From Bacteroides neonati (GTDB lineage: Bacteria > Bacteroidota > Bacteroidia > Bacteroidales > Bacteroidaceae), in assembly GCF_000499785.1 (NCBI RefSeq), contig NZ_HG726026.1:1-64000 (forward strand): a DNA stretch of 64,000 nucleotides. Reading direction: 5' to 3'. A program made the translations under genes and the position numbers. Under the pieces are notes generated by a model. It was not told the DNA's origin and made no database searches. It saw only the letters and a list, made by a program, of their open reading frames with translations. Shown piece by piece: positions 8,055 through 17,148 of this stretch. How positions within the stretch are numbered: position 1 is the first letter of the stretch; every line of letters begins with the position of its first letter.

Positions 8055-8969
8055 ATGATGAAAGAAGAGTATAAACTTAGTCACTTAAAAGAGCTTGAAG
8101 CAGAATCTATCCACATCATCCGCGAAGTGGCTGCGGAGTTCGAGAACCCTGTGATGCTTTACAGCATCGGAAAAGATTCGTCGGTCATGGCTCGTCTTGC
8201 CGAGAAAGCATTCTATCCCGGCAAGGTTCCGTTTCCATTGATGCATATCGATTCGAAGTGGAAGTTTAAAGAGATGATTCAGTTTCGCGATGAATATGCG
8301 AGCAAGCATGGTTGGGACCTCATTGTGGAGAGCAATATGGAAGCATTCAATGCCGGCGTAGGTCCTTTTAGCCATGGTAGTAAGGTACATACCGATGTCA
8401 TGAAGACGCAAGCTCTGTTGCAGGCACTCGACAAATATAAGTTTGATGCCGCCTTTGGTGGCGCGCGCAGAGACGAAGAGAAGTCTCGTGCCAAGGAGCG
8501 TATCTTCTCCTTCCGCGATAAGTTTCACCAATGGGACCCGAAGAATCAGCGTCCCGAACTCTGGGACATCTACAATGCCCGTGTGCACAAAGGCGAGAGT
8601 ATTCGCGTATTCCCCATCAGTAACTGGACGGAGCTGGACATCTGGCAATACATACGTCTGGAGAACATCCCCATCGTGCCCCTGTATTATGCCAAAGAGC
8701 GCCCGGTGATTAACCTCGACGGCAACATCATCATGGCCGACGACGAACGCCTGCCCGAAAAGTACCGCGATCAGATCGAGATGCGTATGGTACGCTTCCG
8801 TACCTTGGGATGCTGGCCGCTGACCGGTGCCGTAGAGAGCAAAGCCGATACCATCGAAGAGATTGTAGAGGAGATGATGACCACCACGAAGAGCGAACGC
8901 ACCACCCGTGTGATCGACTTCGACCAAGAGGGCAGCATGGAGCAGAAAAAGCGTGAGGGATACTTCTAA
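8055..8969 (+). CDS. cysD: sulfate adenylyltransferase subunit 2, CysD
   Basis: A 304-residue member of the PAPS-reductase/ATP-pyrophosphatase superfamily. With CysN it forms APS from sulfate and ATP. The PP-loop YSIGKDSSV is near residues 36-44, and the C-terminal part holds the conserved region around LGCWPLTGAVES found in CysD. Length equals that of the E. coli enzyme (302). Two adjacent ATG codons begin the gene; either could be used. It lies 10 bp after cysC and 29 bp before cysN. Confidence 0.97.
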   Translation: MMKEEYKLSHLKELEAESIHIIREVAAEFENPVMLYSIGKDSSVMARLAEKAFYPGKVPFPLMHIDSKWKFKEMIQFRDEYASKHGWDLIVESNMEAFNAGVGPFSHGSKVHTDVMKTQALLQALDKYKFDAAFGGARRDEEKSRAKERIFSFRDKFHQWDPKNQRPELWDIYNARVHKGESIRVFPISNWTELDIWQYIRLENIPIVPLYYAKERPVINLDGNIIMADDERLPEKYRDQIEMRMVRFRTLGCWPLTGAVESKADTIEEIVEEMMTTTKSERTTRVIDFDQEGSMEQKKREGYF

Positions 8970-8998
8970 ATTAAAAACAGAAAATTAGACATAACATA

Positions 8999-10456
8999 AT
9001 GGGAACAACATTAGATATAAAAGCATATCTGGATAAGGATGAACAAAAAGACTTATTGAGATTGCTCACAGCAGGATCGGTAGATGATGGCAAGTCGACC
9101 CTGATCGGACGCCTGTTGTTTGATAGTAAAAAGCTATACGAAGACCAACTCGATGCGCTCGAACGCGATAGCAAACGAATGGGAAATGCAGGCGAGCATA
9201 TTGATTACGCCTTGCTGCTCGACGGTCTGAAGGCCGAACGCGAACAAGGCATTACCATCGACGTAGCCTATCGCTACTTCTCGACCAATAACCGCAAGTT
9301 CATCATTGCCGACACCCCGGGACACGAGCAGTACACCCGCAACATGATTACCGGCGGTTCTACGGCCAATCTGGCCATTATCTTGGTCGATGCCCGTACG
9401 GGGGTGATTACTCAAACACGTCGTCACTCGTTTCTGGTTTCGCTGTTGGGTATCAAACACGTAGTGCTGGCAGTCAATAAGATGGACTTGGTCGACTTCT
9501 CGGAAGCGCGCTTCAATGAGATTGTAACAGAATACAAGCAGTTTGTGGCTCCGCTGGGCATCCCCGATATCCAGTTTATCCCCCTTTCTGCACTCGACGG
9601 CGACAACGTGGTCGATAAGTCAGACCGTACGCCATGGTATGCCGGTACTTCGTTGCTCGACTTCCTCGAAACGGTTCCGCTCGACAGCGACAACAACTTC
9701 ACCGACTTCCGCTTCCCGGTACAATACGTGCTGCGTCCGAACCTCGACTTCCGTGGTTTCTGCGGCAAGGTAGCTTCGGGTATTGTGCGCAAGGGCGATA
9801 CGGTTATGGCACTTCCTTCGGGCAAAACCTCGAAGATCAAGAGCATCGTTACCTACGATGGCGAGTTGGATTATGCCTTTCCTCCCCAGTCGGTGACCCT
9901 AACCCTCGAAGATGAGATCGACGTTTCGCGTGGCGAGATGTTGGTACATCCCGATAACCAACCGTTGGTGGATCGTAATTTCGAAGCCATGATGGTATGG
10001 ATGGACGAGGAGCCGATGGACATTCATAAGTCCTTCTTCATCAAGCAAACCACCAATATGAGTCGTACTCGTATTGATCGTGTGAAGTATAAGGTAGATG
10101 TCAATACGATGGAGCACCTCTCTATCGAGAACGGACAGTTGACCGCAGATACACTGCCCTTGCAACTCAACCAGATTGCCAATGTGGTGCTCACTACCGC
10201 CAAAGAACTGTTCTTCGACCCCTATACCAAAAACAAGGCTTGCGGATCGTTTATCCTGATCGACCCGATTACGAACAACACTGCTGCCGTGGGTATGATT
10301 ATCGACCGTGTGGGAACCGACGGACTCAATGCCGGAGAAGAACTGCCCGTATTGAACCTGCCTAAACTGGGCATCGCCACCGAGCATTATGAAGCGATAG
10401 AAAAAGCAGTCAAAGCGCTCGAACGCCAAGGCATTGCCATACGAATAGAAAAATAA
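8999..10456 (+). CDS. cysN: sulfate adenylyltransferase subunit 1, CysN
   Basis: A 485-residue GTPase subunit of ATP sulfurylase, related to EF-1A. G1 is GSVDDGKST (residues about 26-34), G3 is DTPGHEQ and G4 is NKMD. GTP hydrolysis drives the unfavourable formation of APS by CysD. The C-terminal beta-barrel domains end at the stop with no fused APS kinase, which agrees with the separate cysC. Codon use is slightly GC-richer than in the accessory block, as for the whole operon. Confidence 0.97.
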   Translation: MGTTLDIKAYLDKDEQKDLLRLLTAGSVDDGKSTLIGRLLFDSKKLYEDQLDALERDSKRMGNAGEHIDYALLLDGLKAEREQGITIDVAYRYFSTNNRKFIIADTPGHEQYTRNMITGGSTANLAIILVDARTGVITQTRRHSFLVSLLGIKHVVLAVNKMDLVDFSEARFNEIVTEYKQFVAPLGIPDIQFIPLSALDGDNVVDKSDRTPWYAGTSLLDFLETVPLDSDNNFTDFRFPVQYVLRPNLDFRGFCGKVASGIVRKGDTVMALPSGKTSKIKSIVTYDGELDYAFPPQSVTLTLEDEIDVSRGEMLVHPDNQPLVDRNFEAMMVWMDEEPMDIHKSFFIKQTTNMSRTRIDRVKYKVDVNTMEHLSIENGQLTADTLPLQLNQIANVVLTTAKELFFDPYTKNKACGSFILIDPITNNTAAVGMIIDRVGTDGLNAGEELPVLNLPKLGIATEHYEAIEKAVKALERQGIAIRIEK

Positions 10457-10468
10457 TTAATTCAAAGA

Positions 10469-11575
10469 ATGGGATTACTCGAATTTAATAAACTTCCAAT
10501 CAATACCTTGGTAGGTGCCGATTGGAAAACCTTCAACGCCATCACCTCCGGTCGCCGGATTGATGATGCATATCGTAGCAAGTATCGGTTAACCAAGTCG
10601 GTTTGCCGGTTACTTTCTCTCTTGAAACCGTTGCAAGACAGTCGTTATACGAAACTGTTGGCCGACAAGCCGCTGGAACACGATCCGGTGTTTATTCTGG
10701 GTCACTGGCGTAGCGGTACTACGTTCGTACACAACGTGCTTTCGTGCGACAAGCATTTTGGCTATAACACCACCTACCAAACGGTGTTTCCTCATCTGAT
10801 GATGTGGGGGCAGCCCTTCTTTAAGAAGAATATGAGCTGGTTGATGCCCGATAAGCGTCCGACCGATAATATGGAACTGGCCGTAGACCTTCCGCAAGAA
10901 GAAGAGTTTGCCTTGGCCAATATGATGCCCTATACCTATTATAACTTCTGGTTTCTGCCACAGTATCAACAAGAGTATGCCGATAAATACCTGCTCTTCA
11001 ACGATATCTCCGAAGCCGAGTTGAAGGTGTTTCAAGATACATTCACCAAGCTCATCAAGATCTCTTTGTGGAATACCAAAGGCACACAGTTCCTGAGCAA
11101 GAATCCCCCTCATACAGGTCGTGTGAAGGAGTTGGTTAAGATGTTCCCGAATGCGAAATTCATCTACCTGATGCGTAATCCGTATACGGTATTCGAATCG
11201 ACCCGCAGCTTCTTCACCAATACCATTCAGCCCTTGAAGCTGCAAGACATCGCTCCCGAAACCATTGAGAGCAACATTCTTTCGATCTATGCCAAGCTTT
11301 ATCATCAATACGAAGCCGATAAAGCATTCATCCCCGAAGGCAATCTGATCGAAGTGAAGTTTGAAGACTTCGAGGCCGATGCCATGCAAATGACCGAAGA
11401 CATCTACCGCAAGCTTTCCATCCCCGGGTTCGAAGAAGCGCGTCCGGCTATCGAGAAGTACGTAGGTGGCAAGAAAGGCTATAAGAAAAATAAATATACA
11501 TACGATGAACGCACTGTTCAGTTGGTGCAAGACCATTGGGATTTTGCACTCAAACAGTGGGATTATAATTTGTAA
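10469..11575 (+). CDS. PAPS-dependent sulfotransferase family protein
   Basis: A 368-residue sulfotransferase. The 5'-phosphosulfate loop is HWRSGTTF (79-86), and the 3'-phosphate-binding segment LMRNPYTVFEST lies near residues 232-243; both are standard in PAPS-dependent sulfotransferases. It follows cysN by 12 bp, so the operon makes PAPS directly for this enzyme. As I recall, a homologous gene set in Bacteroides thetaiotaomicron (around BT_0412-BT_0416) was reported to sulfonate steroid metabolites such as cholesterol. Whether this protein has the same acceptor is inference. There is no signal peptide, so it acts in the cytoplasm. Confidence 0.9.
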   Translation: MGLLEFNKLPINTLVGADWKTFNAITSGRRIDDAYRSKYRLTKSVCRLLSLLKPLQDSRYTKLLADKPLEHDPVFILGHWRSGTTFVHNVLSCDKHFGYNTTYQTVFPHLMMWGQPFFKKNMSWLMPDKRPTDNMELAVDLPQEEEFALANMMPYTYYNFWFLPQYQQEYADKYLLFNDISEAELKVFQDTFTKLIKISLWNTKGTQFLSKNPPHTGRVKELVKMFPNAKFIYLMRNPYTVFESTRSFFTNTIQPLKLQDIAPETIESNILSIYAKLYHQYEADKAFIPEGNLIEVKFEDFEADAMQMTEDIYRKLSIPGFEEARPAIEKYVGGKKGYKKNKYTYDERTVQLVQDHWDFALKQWDYNL

Positions 11576-11588
11576 AAACGAAACAATC

Positions 11589-12560
11589 ATGATAACTCAG
11601 AAAACAACCCGTCGTTTCTTAGCGATGGGAGTGCTTCTGCTGTGTTGCACAGTCTTTGTGTCGGCGCAACACAAAGTCGAAGCCATTCCTTTTGGAAACA
11701 TGGATCAGTGGGTGACCCGTGAAATCAAAGAATCGGCCATTATTGGCGGAGATACGAAAAAGGTCTATGCCGTAGGTCCTACGCAAACCATTGCCAACTC
11801 CGAAGCCTATACGAACTTAGGAGGATCGCCTTGGGCCACCTCAAACGTAATGGCCAAGGTGGCAGGGATTACCAAAACCAATACCTCCGTCTTCCCCGAA
11901 GCACGCGGTAACGGCTATTGCGCCCGTTTAGATACCCGCATGGAGAGCGTAAAGGTGTTCGGTATAGTCGATATCACTGTGCTTGCAGCCGGTTCGATGT
12001 TTCTCGGAACGGTACACGAACCCATCAAGAGTACAAAGAACCCGAACAAGATTCTGCAAATGGGTATTCCGTTTACTAAAAAACCCATTGCTTTGCAGTT
12101 TGACTATAAGGTAAAGATGTCCGACCGCGAAAACCGCATCCGTGCTACCGGCTTTAGTAAAATAACCGATGTGGCCGGCAAAGATTTTCCGGCTGCCATT
12201 CTATTCTTACAGAAGCGTTGGGAAGATGCTCAGGGCAATGTATATGCCAAACGCGTAGGAACGATGGTGGTGCACTACTACAATACCACCGACTGGCGCA
12301 ACAATGCTACATACGAGATACTTTATGGCAATATTACCGGCAACCCTGCTTATAAAGCACATATGATGCGTTTGCAGGTAGACGAACGCTTTACGACCAA
12401 TAGTAAGGGCGAAAGCGTGCCTATCCGTGAAGTAGCTTGGGCCGATGAGCATGAAACACCTACGCACCTGATACTTCAGTTTACCTCCAGTCACGGTGGA
12501 GCTTACGTGGGTTCTCCGGGCAATTCACTTTGGGTGGATGATGTAAAGCTGGTCTATTGA
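11589..12560 (+). CDS. PCMD-domain exported protein
   Basis: A 323-residue secreted protein. A signal peptide ends near VSAQ (about residue 27). The rest looks like a PCMD domain (putative carbohydrate metabolism domain), a beta-sandwich of Bacteroidota surface and periplasmic proteins; the C-terminal GNSLWVDDVKLVY is typical of its last strands. It begins 13 bp after the sulfotransferase and ends at the operon terminator, so it belongs to the sulfonation operon. It may bind or handle the sulfonated product or its acceptor, but that is inference. The ATG at 11589 was chosen because the signal peptide starts there; earlier frames overlap the sulfotransferase. Confidence 0.85.
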   Translation: MITQKTTRRFLAMGVLLLCCTVFVSAQHKVEAIPFGNMDQWVTREIKESAIIGGDTKKVYAVGPTQTIANSEAYTNLGGSPWATSNVMAKVAGITKTNTSVFPEARGNGYCARLDTRMESVKVFGIVDITVLAAGSMFLGTVHEPIKSTKNPNKILQMGIPFTKKPIALQFDYKVKMSDRENRIRATGFSKITDVAGKDFPAAILFLQKRWEDAQGNVYAKRVGTMVVHYYNTTDWRNNATYEILYGNITGNPAYKAHMMRLQVDERFTTNSKGESVPIREVAWADEHETPTHLILQFTSSHGGAYVGSPGNSLWVDDVKLVY

Positions 12561-12615
12561 TGAGAAAATTGCTTATAAGTAGCTAAGTCGCTTATAGGTA
12601 GTAAATTATAAGTTG

Positions 12616-12667
12616 ATCCTGCATGTAGTATTACTGAAAAAGAGTATATTACATGCGGGATTTTTGT
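12616..12667 (+). terminator. terminator of the sulfonation operon
   Basis: ATCCTGCATGTA (12616-12627) pairs with TACATGCGGGAT (12650-12661), followed by TTTTTG. It closes the cysQ-to-PCMD operon. Confidence 0.85.
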
Positions 12668-12796
12668 TTCATTGATCATATTGTTTTTGTTTGATTCTTA
12701 TATATAAAAAAATACAAATTAACTGGGTGGTGTTTTGTTTTGTAAGATAAAACACTTATTTTACGTCAAATCATTATAAATACTCAAAGGTATAAG

Positions 12797-13258
12797 ATGA
12801 AAGATAACTTGAAATATGGATTTGCGGCATTGATCGGTTGGAATATATTGATCGTACTTATGGCTATACTGGCTGTACATGTCCGAGGAATAGAGTATTC
12901 AGCCTTCTTTGATGATGGAATAAGTGGGATAGGTATGTGCTTGTTTCTTCTTCTATGGTCACTGATTTGGTTCTATATCGGTTACGATTCTCGTCGGAAG
13001 TTCGTATCCGAGAAGCAATTTTACAAGGAGTATGCACCATTATTAGATAAAAAAGAATTTGATAAGCTCTTCATCTCTCATTATGTTTCGAGAGTATCAA
13101 GAGTACTGGCTATTTTATCGATAACAGCTATACCTTGGTACATTATAGGTTATGTCAGGGGGGCTTTCGAGACAAAAGATTGGGCTATACTTGCGGTGTT
13201 GGCCCTGTTGAGTGTCGTTTTCTTTGGTGTTTATAAAATAAAGAACGTATCTGTTTAA
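12797..13258 (+). CDS. four-helix membrane protein of unknown function
   Basis: A 153-residue protein with four predicted membrane segments (about 8-30, 44-64, 103-123 and 128-148) and a charged cytoplasmic or periplasmic loop between the second and third. I recognise no family. It stands alone between the operon terminator at 12616-12667 and the acyltransferase, and a 7-bp inverted repeat (GTGTTTT at 12730-12736, AAAACAC at 12749-12755) lies upstream. The ordinary start, open length and hydrophobic pattern support a real gene. Confidence 0.7.
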   Translation: MKDNLKYGFAALIGWNILIVLMAILAVHVRGIEYSAFFDDGISGIGMCLFLLLWSLIWFYIGYDSRRKFVSEKQFYKEYAPLLDKKEFDKLFISHYVSRVSRVLAILSITAIPWYIIGYVRGAFETKDWAILAVLALLSVVFFGVYKIKNVSV

Positions 13259-13435
13259 TATAAAGATGTTAATTCTTTTTTGAAACCAAGTAGCGTCTTT
13301 GTATCTGTAGATTATCTGATTTTCTAGTAATATATTAATTTCCTAAAGCTAGCAGAGTCAAGGTTCATGTCTGAATCCCTTGTAAAAAATAAAATTTATT
13401 TTTGTTTAGCTATTTCCTGTCAAAAATAATAATCG

Positions 13436-13443
13436 TATTTTTG
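13436..13443 (+). promoter_or_regulatory. -7 box of the acyltransferase gene
   Basis: TATTTTTG matches the -7 consensus, 21 bp before the ATG at 13465. Confidence 0.45.
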
Positions 13444-13464
13444 TGCTTTAATTAAAATTATATT

Positions 13465-14616
13465 ATGGAAAAAATCTCTTCTTGTTCTTCGTCTGCTGCC
13501 TTTGCAGATACCAAACCTCATTATAATATCTTGGATGGGTTGCGAGGTGTTGCCGCACTGATGGTGTTGGCGTACCATGTTTTCGAAGCCTTTGCTACCA
13601 GTCCTACCGATCAGTGGTGCAATCATGGTTATTTGGCTGTTCAGTTCTTTTTCATTCTCTCCGGATTTGTAGTAGGCTATGCGTATGATGACCGGTGGAA
13701 GCGGATGGGCACGAAGGAGTTTTTCAAGCGCAGGTTGATCCGACTGCATCCCATGGTTGTTGTGGGTGCGCTTTTAGGAGTCGCTGCTTTCTTTATTCAA
13801 GGCAGTGTGCAGTGGGACGGTACTAAAGTGGCTACCTCCATGGTTATGCTGGCTATGCTCTGTACCCTCTTTATGATTCCTGCTGTGCCGGGCACGGGAG
13901 TCGAAGTTCGTGGCAACGGTGAGTTATTTCCGCTCAACGGCCCTTATTGGTCCTTGTTTCTGGAGTACATTGGCAATATCTTATATGCTTTGATTATTCG
14001 TCGTCTGTCTACCCGGGCACTCTCTGTGCTGGTGGCTATCACGGGTATCGGAGTTGCCTGCTATGCCATAGGCAACGGTTCCGGATACGGTCATGTGGGA
14101 GTAGGCTGGACAATGGCCAACCACTATCTCGAGGCCGGCTTTCTTTGTATGATGTTTTGTTTTTCGGCAGGACTGTTGATGTCTCGCGTGTTCAAACCCG
14201 TTCGTATCCCCGGTGCTTTCTGGCTGTGTAGTTTGGGAGTGGTTGCACTGCTTGTTGTGCCTCATCTGGGTGGAAATGACACCATGTGGATAAATGGTCT
14301 TTATGATGCACTCTGTGTGATCGTCTTTTTCCCTCTGCTCATTTGGTTAGGTGCTTCGGGAAAGACTACCGACAAGAAATCTACGGCTATTTGCAAATTC
14401 TGCGGCGATATCTCTTATCCGGTCTACGTGGTGCACTACCCCTCAATGTATCTATTCTATGCTTGGGTGTGGGACAACGGTCTTACGTTCGAGCAGACCT
14501 GGTACGTTGGTTTGGCACTCATTATCGGTAATATTCTTTTAGCTTATTTCTTCTTGAAGTGCTATGATGAGCCTGTCCGGAAATGGTTAAGCAAACGATA
14601 TCTGGCTAAAAAATAA
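13465..14616 (+). CDS. acyltransferase 3 family membrane protein
   Basis: A 383-residue integral membrane acyltransferase (Acyl_transf_3 family). These proteins move acetyl or other acyl groups onto sugars of O-antigen, capsule or peptidoglycan. The N-terminal ILDGLRGVAALMVLAYHVFE contains the conserved GxR and catalytic His, and FFILSGFVVGYAY is the typical second segment. About ten membrane segments follow. It is a single gene with its own -7 box; the acceptor cannot be inferred, since no polysaccharide cluster is nearby. Confidence 0.92.
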   Translation: MEKISSCSSSAAFADTKPHYNILDGLRGVAALMVLAYHVFEAFATSPTDQWCNHGYLAVQFFFILSGFVVGYAYDDRWKRMGTKEFFKRRLIRLHPMVVVGALLGVAAFFIQGSVQWDGTKVATSMVMLAMLCTLFMIPAVPGTGVEVRGNGELFPLNGPYWSLFLEYIGNILYALIIRRLSTRALSVLVAITGIGVACYAIGNGSGYGHVGVGWTMANHYLEAGFLCMMFCFSAGLLMSRVFKPVRIPGAFWLCSLGVVALLVVPHLGGNDTMWINGLYDALCVIVFFPLLIWLGASGKTTDKKSTAICKFCGDISYPVYVVHYPSMYLFYAWVWDNGLTFEQTWYVGLALIIGNILLAYFFLKCYDEPVRKWLSKRYLAKK

Positions 14617-14636
14617 GATATTTGAAATAATAATTG

Positions 14637-14644
14637 TACTTTTG
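14637..14644 (+). promoter_or_regulatory. -7 box of ruvX-def
   Basis: TACTTTTG is only 10 bp before the ruvX ATG at 14655, so the transcript would have a very short leader. Confidence 0.45.
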
Positions 14645-14654
14645 TACCCCAATT

Positions 14655-15071
14655 ATGAGTAGAATAGTAGCAATTGATTACGGAAGGAAACGTACCGGCA
14701 TAGCCGTAAGCGATACCATGCAGATTATCGCCAACGGATTGACCACTGTACCCACACACGAGTTGTTGGCGTTTATCACCAACTACGTGCAGGTAGAACC
14801 GGTGGAACGTATCATTGTCGGCTTGCCCAAGCAGATGAATAACGAAGCTTCGGAAAGCATGAAGTACATCGATCCTTTTGTGCGTTCACTGAAAAAACGA
14901 TTACCCGATATTCCCGTTGAGTTTGTAGACGAGCGTTTTACCTCGGTACTGGCTCACCGTACCATGCTTGAGGCAGGGTTGAAGAAGAAAGACCGTCAGA
15001 ATAAGGCGTTGGTCGACGAAATCAGTGCAACCATCATTTTGCAGACCTATCTCGAAAGTAAGCGTTTTTAA
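14655..15071 (+). CDS. ruvX: Holliday junction resolvase-like protein RuvX/YqgF
   Basis: A 138-residue RNase H-fold protein. The catalytic Asp lies in AIDYGRKRTGIAVSD near the N-terminus; VGLPKQMN and VDERFTS are the other family motifs. In E. coli YqgF processes the 5' end of pre-16S rRNA; a resolvase role was proposed by fold. The start at 14655 gives the standard family N-terminus; an in-frame ATG 21 bp upstream lies over the promoter. The def gene follows after 29 bp, so the two are probably co-transcribed. Confidence 0.95.
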   Translation: MSRIVAIDYGRKRTGIAVSDTMQIIANGLTTVPTHELLAFITNYVQVEPVERIIVGLPKQMNNEASESMKYIDPFVRSLKKRLPDIPVEFVDERFTSVLAHRTMLEAGLKKKDRQNKALVDEISATIILQTYLESKRF

Positions 15072-15100
15072 GTACAAACCCATTAATTAAGATTGTAAAG

Positions 15101-15655
15101 ATGATATTACCCATTTATGTATATGGTCAACCGGTATTGAGAAAAGAGGCGGAAGATATTGACGCCGACTACCCCAATTTGAAAGAGCTGATTGCCAATA
15201 TGTTCGAAACAATGGAACGTGCCGATGGAGTAGGGTTGGCAGCTCCGCAGATAGGTTTGCCTATTCGCGTAGTAACCATTACACTCGACCCGTTGTCGGA
15301 TGAATTCCCCGAATTTAAAGATTTCAATAAAGCCTATATCAATCCGCATATTCTCGAAGTAAGCGGCGAAGAGATAGCCATGGAAGAGGGGTGTCTCAGT
15401 CTGCCCGGTATTCATGAAACCGTAAAGCGTGGCGATAAGATTCTGGTGAAGTATATGGACGAAAACTTCGTGCAATACGAGGAAGAAGTAACCGGCTATC
15501 TGGCACGTGTGATGCAGCACGAGTTCGATCACTTGGATGGTAAGATGTTTATCGATCACATCTCCCCACTTCGTAAGCAGATGATTAAAGGAAAGCTCAA
15601 CGCGATGCTCAATGGCAAAGCACGCAGCTCTTATAAGATGAAACAAGTCAAGTAA
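15101..15655 (+). CDS. def: peptide deformylase
   Basis: A 184-residue metalloenzyme that removes the N-formyl group from new proteins. All three motifs are intact: GVGLAAPQIG (I), EEGCLSLPG (II) and QHEFDHLDG (III); Cys of motif II and both His of HEFDH bind the metal. Length and the extra C-terminal helix fit the usual bacterial enzyme. It follows ruvX by 29 bp and is closed by a perfect hairpin. Confidence 0.97.
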   Translation: MILPIYVYGQPVLRKEAEDIDADYPNLKELIANMFETMERADGVGLAAPQIGLPIRVVTITLDPLSDEFPEFKDFNKAYINPHILEVSGEEIAMEEGCLSLPGIHETVKRGDKILVKYMDENFVQYEEEVTGYLARVMQHEFDHLDGKMFIDHISPLRKQMIKGKLNAMLNGKARSSYKMKQVK

Positions 15656-15680
15656 GAAACGTTCAGTTTCACTTTCAATA

Positions 15681-15731
15681 AGCGTTGTACACGACAAAGC
15701 AATGAGCCTGGCCGTGTACAACGCTTTTTTT
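15681..15731 (+). terminator. terminator between def and bioD
   Basis: AGCGTTGTACACG (15681-15693) and CGTGTACAACGCT (15713-15725) form a perfect 13-bp stem followed by TTTTTT. The converging bioD gene ends 13 bp further on, so it may also serve the minus strand. Confidence 0.85.
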
Positions 15732-15737
15732 CTAAGT

Positions 15738-16394
15738 TTATTCCTGTGTTATCGTTATTTCAGGCACTACGACAAACTCCGCCTGGGGGAAGTGTTGCGC
15801 CATATACTTACGGATAAAGGCTTGCGTGTCTTCCTGAATCGTTTTGTCTTCTACCGTTGGGTATAGGTTGTACATGACCGTATGCAACTCAATGCCCCGG
15901 CTCCGTATGGCCTCAAAGCTAAGCAAGGTATGATTGATGCTGCCCAGCTTTCCGGAGGTAACGAAGATAAGCGGATATCCTTGTTGTGCTACATAGTCGA
16001 TGGTAAGCAACTCATCGGTAAGGGGAACCATCAGTCCGCCTGCACCTTCGAGCAATACGACCTCATAGCGTTGGCTTAGCTCGCGGGTTGCCTCGGCTAT
16101 CTTATCAAAGTCGATGGGGCGATTGTCTAACCGCGAGGCCAGATGAGGCGAAGCAGGATAAGAGAATATTTCGGGCATGGTCAGTCCCGCCCGGTCTTCT
16201 TCGGTAAAGTCAATACCCATAATCTTCCGGTGTAGGTCGATGTCTTCCGAATGGCCTACATTACCTGTTTGAATCAGTTTCTGCGTGATGGTTCGTTTTC
16301 CGTTGGCATTTAGTTCGCGAGCCAGAAAGCCCGTTGCATAACTTTTTCCGGCATCGGTATCGATACCACTGATAAAAAACACATTCTTTTCCAT
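15738..16394 (-). CDS. bioD: dethiobiotin synthase BioD
   Basis: A 218-residue ATPase that closes the ureido ring of dethiobiotin from DAPA and CO2. The P-loop is GIDTDAGKSY (residues 10-19); EGAGGLMVPL is the second family motif. It is the last gene of the biotin operon and starts 4 bp after bioC ends. It completes the route just before the BioB step. Confidence 0.95.
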   Translation of the reverse strand: MEKNVFFISGIDTDAGKSYATGFLARELNANGKRTITQKLIQTGNVGHSEDIDLHRKIMGIDFTEEDRAGLTMPEIFSYPASPHLASRLDNRPIDFDKIAEATRELSQRYEVVLLEGAGGLMVPLTDELLTIDYVAQQGYPLIFVTSGKLGSINHTLLSFEAIRSRGIELHTVMYNLYPTVEDKTIQEDTQAFIRKYMAQHFPQAEFVVVPEITITQE

Positions 16395-16398
16395 TGGT

Positions 16399-17148
16399 TT
16401 ATTTCTTTTTAGCGATGATATAAATAGGGTGATAGGTAAGCGTTACCGCTTCATTGTGGGTGAATCGGCTGACGTACTGTTGGCAGAACTCATTCAGGCT
16501 TTGCCTTGTCCAGGTATGTCCGCCTGTTCCGGTCACACCGGTTTGTTTCAAGTGATACAATACCTGCATGGGCGTGTCGAAATGCATCGGTACAATTTCT
16601 TCCTCGGCATGCACAATGTCATAAAGCGGGCTGAGCGATGTTTTGAGCTCGTTCAGCGAGCGGTAGGAAAGACCGTTGCTGGTTAGTTCTTTGATTTCGC
16701 GCATGTTCTCTTGTCCGAAGGTGGTAAAAGCAAAGTAGCCGCTGGCACTCAGCGACTCGTTGCAACGGCGGAAGAAAACATCGGGTGTATCGAACCATTG
16801 CAAGGTCGAACAGGAGGTAATCAACTCCGTCTCCTTTGGAAAAGGAAGTACCTCGGCATCGCCTTCTACGAACGATACTCCATGTCCCAGCAGATCGCTG
16901 CAACAATGCTTCATCTCGCTACAGATATCGTTCAGCAGCAACTGTTCGGGTTGTAGCATTTGCAGAATCAGGCGCGAGTAGATGCCTGTGCCGCAACCAA
17001 ACTCAATGACCCGCTTGGGGTGTCGGTTGGGCAAATGTCGATGAAGCAATTGAATCATTTTTCCGGCTATCTTTTGCTGTACCACAGCCTCGCGCGTATA
17101 AGTATCGGTCGCTTTGCTAAAGCGGTGCGCTATTAATTGTTTGTTCAT
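16399..17148 (-). CDS. bioC: malonyl-ACP O-methyltransferase BioC
   Basis: A 249-residue SAM-dependent methyltransferase. It methylates the free carboxyl of malonyl-ACP so that fatty acid synthesis can build the pimeloyl chain. The SAM motif VIEFGCGTGIYSR is near residues 45-57. The N-terminal region with a conserved FSKATDTY segment is typical of BioC. It overlaps bioG by 4 bp, which supports coupled translation and the pairing of BioC (adds the methyl) with BioG (removes it). Confidence 0.93.
   Translation of the reverse strand: MNKQLIAHRFSKATDTYTREAVVQQKIAGKMIQLLHRHLPNRHPKRVIEFGCGTGIYSRLILQMLQPEQLLLNDICSEMKHCCSDLLGHGVSFVEGDAEVLPFPKETELITSCSTLQWFDTPDVFFRRCNESLSASGYFAFTTFGQENMREIKELTSNGLSYRSLNELKTSLSPLYDIVHAEEEIVPMHFDTPMQVLYHLKQTGVTGTGGHTWTRQSLNEFCQQYVSRFTHNEAVTLTYHPIYIIAKKK

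Noticed and set aside
8085..8927. A long open frame on the minus strand across cysD
   Set aside because: Mirror of a strongly coded gene; its translation has no family features and cysD is certain.
10610..11590. A 326-codon minus-strand frame across the sulfotransferase
   Set aside because: Antisense artefact of codon use; low-complexity translation, no promoter, and the plus-strand gene carries clear motifs.
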